This document shows positions 27,401-33,400 of a stretch of DNA of 64,000 nt, piece after piece. The translations under genes and the position numbers were made by a program. Under the pieces are notes generated by a model. It did not search any database. It had not been told where the DNA came from and saw only the letters and a program-made list of their open reading frames with translations. Origin of the DNA: JAWKWH01 sp965204295 (GTDB lineage: Bacteria; Pseudomonadota; Alphaproteobacteria; Rhizobiales; Rhizobiaceae); assembly GCA_965204295.1 (NCBI GenBank), contig OZ241973.1, positions 2,294,001 through 2,358,000 of the forward strand. Direction: 5' to 3'. Position 1 is the stretch's first letter; every line of letters starts with the position of its first letter.

Positions 27401-30400
27401 CCCGGCTGGTCTTGTCGTGGCCGGGGCGCCCAACGGGTCGACGACCTGCGGCGGGACGTTTGCGCCCGGGGCGTCGGATGTCTCGCTTGCCTTTGCCGGC
27501 GGCGCTGTTGCGGCCGGGGTAAGTTGTACGATTTCCGTCGATGTGACCTCCGCGGTTGCGGGAAGCTACCCGAACACGTCGGGCGCTCTGACGTCGGACG
27601 TACCGGATGCCGCGCCGCCCGCTTTGGCGACGCTGACGGTCGATGAAGCGCCGCTGGTCGTCTTGATGGAGTTCTCGCCTTCGACGATCGCCCAGGGCGG
27701 GGTGTCAAGGTTGAGCTATGGTCTGCGCAACGGCGCGGCGGTCGGGGCGACGTCGATTTCGCTGTCCGACACGCTGCCGGCCGATGTGGTTGTGGCGGAC
27801 GTACCGGACGCATCGACGACCTGCGGCGGCGGGACGGTGACGGCGGGCGGCGACACGATCGCCTTTGCCGACGGTGAGCTTGCGGCCGGGGTAAGTTGTA
27901 CGATTTCCGTCGATGTGACGTCCGCGGTTGCGGGAAGCTATAGCAACGGCCCGGAGAGCGTGACCTCGTCGCTGGGCGACAGCACCGCCGCGCCGGCGAC
28001 GCTGACGGTGAACGCGGCGGATGCGCCCGGCTTTTCCAAGGAGTTTTCGCCGGACACGATAGCTCCGGGCGGGATTTCCAGGCTGACGTTCACGATCGAC
28101 AATGGGGCCAACGCCATCGAAGCCGCCGATCTCGCCTTTACCGACGCCTTCCCGGCTGGTCTTGTCGTGGCCGATACGCCCAACGGGTCGACGACCTGCG
28201 GCGGGACGTTCGCCCCGGTTGCGGGCGGCAACACGCTCGCCTTCGCCGGCGGCGCTGTCGCGGCCGGGGACGCCTGCGCGATTTCCGTTGACGTGACCTC
28301 CGCGGTTGCGGGAAGCTACCCGAACACGTCGGGCGAACTGACGTCGGACCTGCCGGATGCCGCGCCGCCCGCTTTGGCGACGCTGACGGTCGATGAAGCG
28401 CCGCTGGTCGTCTTGATGTCGTTTACGCCTTCGACGATCGCCCAGGGCGGGATCTCAAGGTTGAGCTATGAGTTGAACAACGATGCGGCGGTCGGGGCGA
28501 CGTCGATTTCGCTGTCCGACACGCTGCCCGCCGATGTGGTTGTGGCGGACGCACCGGACGCGGCGACGACCTGCGCCGGCGGCGTTCTGACAGCCCCGGC
28601 GGGCGGCGACACGGTCGCCTTTGCCGACGGCGCGCTTGGCGCGGGCGGCGCCTGCGCGATTTCCGTCGATGTGACGTCCGCGGTTGCGGGAAGCTATAGC
28701 AACGGCCCGGAGGTCGTGACCTCGTCGCTGGGCGACAGCACGCCGGTGCAGGCGACGCTGACGGTGAACGCGGCGGATGCGCCGGTCTTTTCCAAGGCGT
28801 TTTCGCCGCCGGCGGTCGATCCGGGCAGGGTGTCGACGCTGACGTTCACGATCGACAATGGGGCCAACCTGATTGATGTCGGGTCGCTGGCCTTCACCGA
28901 TGCCTTCCCGTCCGGTCTTGTCGTGGCCGGGGCGCCCAACGGGTCGACGACCTGCGGCGGGACGTTTGCGCCCGGGGCGTCGGATGTCTCGCTTGCCTTT
29001 GCCGGCGGCGCTGTCGCGGCCGGGGTAAGTTGTACGATTTCCGTCGATGTGACCTCCGCGGTTGCGGGAAGCTACCCGAACACGTCGGGCGCTCTGACGT
29101 CGGACGTACCGGATGCCGCGCCGCCCGCTTTGGCGACGCTGACGGTCGATGAAGCGCCGCTGATCGTCTTGATGGAGTTCTCGCCTTCGACGATCGCCCA
29201 GGGCGGGGTGTCAAGGTTGAGCTATGGTCTGCGCAACGGCGCGGCGGTCGGGGCGACGTCGATTTCGCTGTCCGACACGCTGCCGGCCGATGTGGTTGTG
29301 GCGGACGTACCGGACGCATCGACGACCTGCGGCGGCGGGACGGTGACGGCGGGCGGTGACACGGTCGCCTTTGCCGACGGCGCGCTTGGCGCGGCCGGGG
29401 TAAGTTGTACGATTTCCGTCGATGTGACGTCCGCGGTTGCGGGAAGCTATAGCAACGGCCCGGAGGCCGTGACCTCGTCGCTTGGCGACAGCACGCCGGT
29501 GCAGGCGACGCTGACGGTGAACGCGGCGGATGCGCCGGTCTTTACCAAGGAGTTTTCGCCGGACACGATAGCTCCGGGCGGGATTTCCAGGCTGACGTTC
29601 ACGATCGACAATGGGGCCAACCTGATTGATGTCGGGTCGCTGGCCTTCACCGATGCCTTCCCGTCCGGTCTTGTCGTGGCCGGGGCGCCCAACGGGTCGA
29701 CGACCTGCGGCGGGACGTTTGCGCCCGGGGCGTCGGATGTCTCGCTTGCCTTTGCCGGCGGCGCTGTTGCGGCCGGGGTAAGTTGTACGATTTCCGTCGA
29801 TGTGACCTCCGCGGTTGCGGGAAGCTACCCGAACACGTCGGGCGCTCTGACGTCGGACGTACCGGATGCCGCGCCGCCCGCTTTGGCGACGCTGACGGTC
29901 GATGAAGCGCCGCTGGTCGTCTTGATGGAGTTTACGCCTTCGACGATCGCCCAGGGCGGGGTGTCAAGGTTGAGCTATGGTCTGCGCAACGGCGCGGCGG
30001 TCGAGGCGACGTCGATTTCGCTGTCCGACACGCTGCCGGCCGATGTGGCGGTGGCGGGCGTACCGGACGCATCGACGACCTGCGGCGGCGGGACGGTGAC
30101 GGCGGCTGCGGGCGGTGACACGATCGCCTTTGCCGACGGCGCGCTTGGCGCGGGCGGCGCCTGCGCGATTTCCGTCGATGTGACGTCCGCGGTTGCGGGA
30201 AGCTATAGCAACGGCCCGGAGGCCGTGACCTCGTCGCTTGGCGACAGCACGCCGGTGCAGGCGACGCTGACGGTGAACGCGGCGGATGCGCCGGTCTTTT
30301 CCAAGGCGTTTTCGCCGGACACGATAGCTCCGGGCGGGATTTCCAGGCTGACGTTCACGATCGACAATGGGGCCAACCTGATTGATGTCGGGTCGCTGGC

Positions 30401-33400
30401 CTTCACCGATGCCTTCCCGTCCGGTCTTGTCGTGGCCGGGGCGCCCAACGGGTCGACGACCTGCGGCGGGACGTTTGCGCCCGGGGCGTCGGATGTCTCG
30501 CTTGCCTTTGCCGGCGGCGCTGTTGCGGCCGGGGTAAGTTGTACGATTTCCGTCGATGTGACCTCCGCGGTTGCGGGAAGCTACCCGAACACGTCGGGCG
30601 CTCTGACGTCGGACGTACCGGATGCCGCGCCGCCCGCTTTGGCGACGCTGACGGTGAACGCGGCGGATGCGCCGGTCTTTACCAAGGCGTTTTCGCCGGA
30701 CACGATAGCTCCGGGCGGGATTTCCAGGCTGACGTTCACGATCGACAATGGGGCCAACCTGATTGATGTCGGGTCGCTGGCCTTCACCGACGCCTTCCCG
30801 GCTGGTCTTGTCGTGGCCGGGGCGCCCAACGGGTCGACGACCTGCGGCGGGACGTTTGCGCCCGGGGCGTCGGATGTCTCGCTTGCCTTTGCCGGCGGCG
30901 CTGTTGCGGCCGGGGACGCCTGCGCGATTTCCGTCGATGTGACCTCCGCGGTTGCGGGAAGCTACCCGAACACGTCGGGCGCTCTGACGTCGGACCTGCC
31001 GGATGATGCGCCGCCCGCTTTGGCGACGCTGACGGTCGATGAAGCGCCGCTGATCGTCTTGATGGAGTTCTCGCCTTCGACGATCGCCCAGGGCGGGGTG
31101 TCAAGGTTGAGCTATGGTCTGCGCAACGATGCGGCGGTCGGGGCGACGTCGATTTCGCTGTCCGACACGCTGCCGGCCGATGTGGCGGTGGCGGGCGTAC
31201 CGGACGCATCGACGACCTGCGGCGGCGGGACGGTGACGGCGGCTGCGGGCGGCAACCAAATCTCGTATTCCGGCGGCGCTGTTGCGGCCGGGGACGCCTG
31301 CGCGATTTCCGTCGATGTGACCTCCGCGGTTGCGGGAAGCTACCCGAACGGCCCGGAGACCGTGACCTCGTCGCTGGGCGACAGCACGCCCGTCTCGGCG
31401 ACGCTGACGGTCGATGCGGCGGACGCGCTGGTCTTTACCAAGGCGTTTTCGCCGGACACGATAGCTCCGGGCGGGATTTCCAGGCTGACGTTCACGATCG
31501 ACAATGGGGCCAACCTGATTGATGTCGGGTCGCTGGCCTTTACCGACGTCTTCCCGTCCGGTCTTGTCGTGGCCGGGACCCCCAACGGGTCGACGACCTG
31601 CGGCGGGACGTTTGCGCCCGGGGCGTCGGATGTCTCGCTTGCCTTCGCCGGCGGCGCTGTTGCGGCCGGGGTAAGTTGTACGATTTCCGTCGATGTGACC
31701 TCCGCGGTTGCGGGAAGCTACCCGAACACGTCGGGCGCTCTGACGTCGGACGTACCGGATGCCGCGCCGCCCGCTTTGGCGACGCTGACGGTCGATGAAG
31801 CGCCGCTGATCGTCTTGATGGAGTTTACGCCTTCGACGATCGCCCAGGGCGGGGTGTCAAGGTTGAGCTATGGTCTGCGCAACGGCGCGGCGGTCGGGGC
31901 GACGTCGATTTCGCTGTCCGACACGCTGCCGGCCGATGTGGCGGTGGCGGGCGTACCGGACGCATCGACGACCTGCGGCGGCGGCGTTCTGACAGCCCCG
32001 GCGGGCGGTGACACGATCGCCTTTGCCGACGGGGCGCTTGGCGCGGGCGGCGCCTGCGCGATTTCCGTCGATGTGACCTCCGCGGTTGCGGGAAGCTATA
32101 GCAACGGCCCGGAGGCCGTGACCTCGTCGCTGGGCGCAAGCACGCCCGTGCAGGCGACGCTGACGGTCGATGCGGCGGATGCGCCGGTCTTTTCCAAGGC
32201 GTTTTCGCCGGACACGATCGCTCCGGGCGGGATTTCCAGGCTGACGTTTACGATCGACAATGGGGCCAACGCCATCGAAGCCGCCGGTCTCGCCTTTACC
32301 GACGCCTTCCCGTCCGGTCTTGTTGTGGCCGGGGCGCCCAACGGGTCGACGACCTGCGGCGGGACGTTTGCCCCGGTTGCGGGCGGCAACACGCTCGCCT
32401 TTGCCGGCGGCGCTGTCGCGGCCGGGGTAAGTTGTACGATTTCCGTCGATGTGACCTCCGCGGTTGCGGGAAGCTACCCGAACACGTCGGGCGCTCTGAC
32501 GTCGGACCTGCCGGATGCCGCGCCGGCGGCCACGGCGACGCTGACGGTCGATGAAGCGCCGCTGATTGTCTCGATGGAGTTCTCGCCTTCGACGGTCGCC
32601 CAGGGCGGGGTCTCAAGGTTGAGCTATGGTCTGCGCAACGATGCGGCGGTCGGGGCGACGTCGATTTCGTTGTCCGACACGCTGCCCGCCGATGTGGTTG
32701 TGGCTGACGTCCCGGACGCATCGACGACCTGCGGCGGGACGGTGGCGGCGGGCGGCGACACGATCGCCTTTGCCGACGGCGCGCTTGGCGCGGGCGGCGC
32801 CTGCGCGATTTCCGTCGATGTGACGTCCGCGGTTGCGGGAAGCTATAGCAACGGCCCGGAGGCCGTGACCTCGTCGCTGGGCGCAAGCACGCCCGTCTCG
32901 GCGACGCTGACGGTCGATGCGGCGGTCGTTCCGGCCTTTGCGGGGACCGTCACCTTCGACGTGACCTCGGACACCGACGGCGCCTTCGGCTTTTCATCCG
33001 CCGAACCGGGTTTGACCACCTCCCTTGAAATCAGCGGCGGGACCGGGTCCACGGGTGCGCTCCCGGTCGCAACGGCGGGCAGTTATTCGGTGGCGGTGAC
33101 GCCGCCCGCGGGCGCCAGACTGACGGCAATCGCCTGCGATGACACGGACAGCACGGCCGACGTGTCGGCGGCGACGGTCTCCGTGACGGTCGACGCCTCC
33201 GAGGACGTGACCTGCACGATCACGGCGCGATCCCCGGTTGAGGAGACGGTCGAAACGATCAACCGCTTCCTGACCCGCCGGGCGGACCTGATCCTGTCGA
33301 GCGAACCCGATCCGAGCCGCAGATTCGACCGCCTGAAACGCGGTTCGGGCAATGCCGGTCCGATCAGTTTCTCAAACGACGACCTGAAGGCGCTGCTGCC

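Noticed and set aside
12183..31046. CRISPR-like or satellite array
   Set aside because: Repeat length (378-3,396 bp) and a continuous coding frame rule out CRISPR. It is protein-domain repetition.
3686..32400. Dozens of repeated 60-140 codon frames on both strands inside the array
   Set aside because: They recur at the same spacing as the repeats and are GC-rich shadows of the giant frame, with no motifs or ribosome sites of their own.
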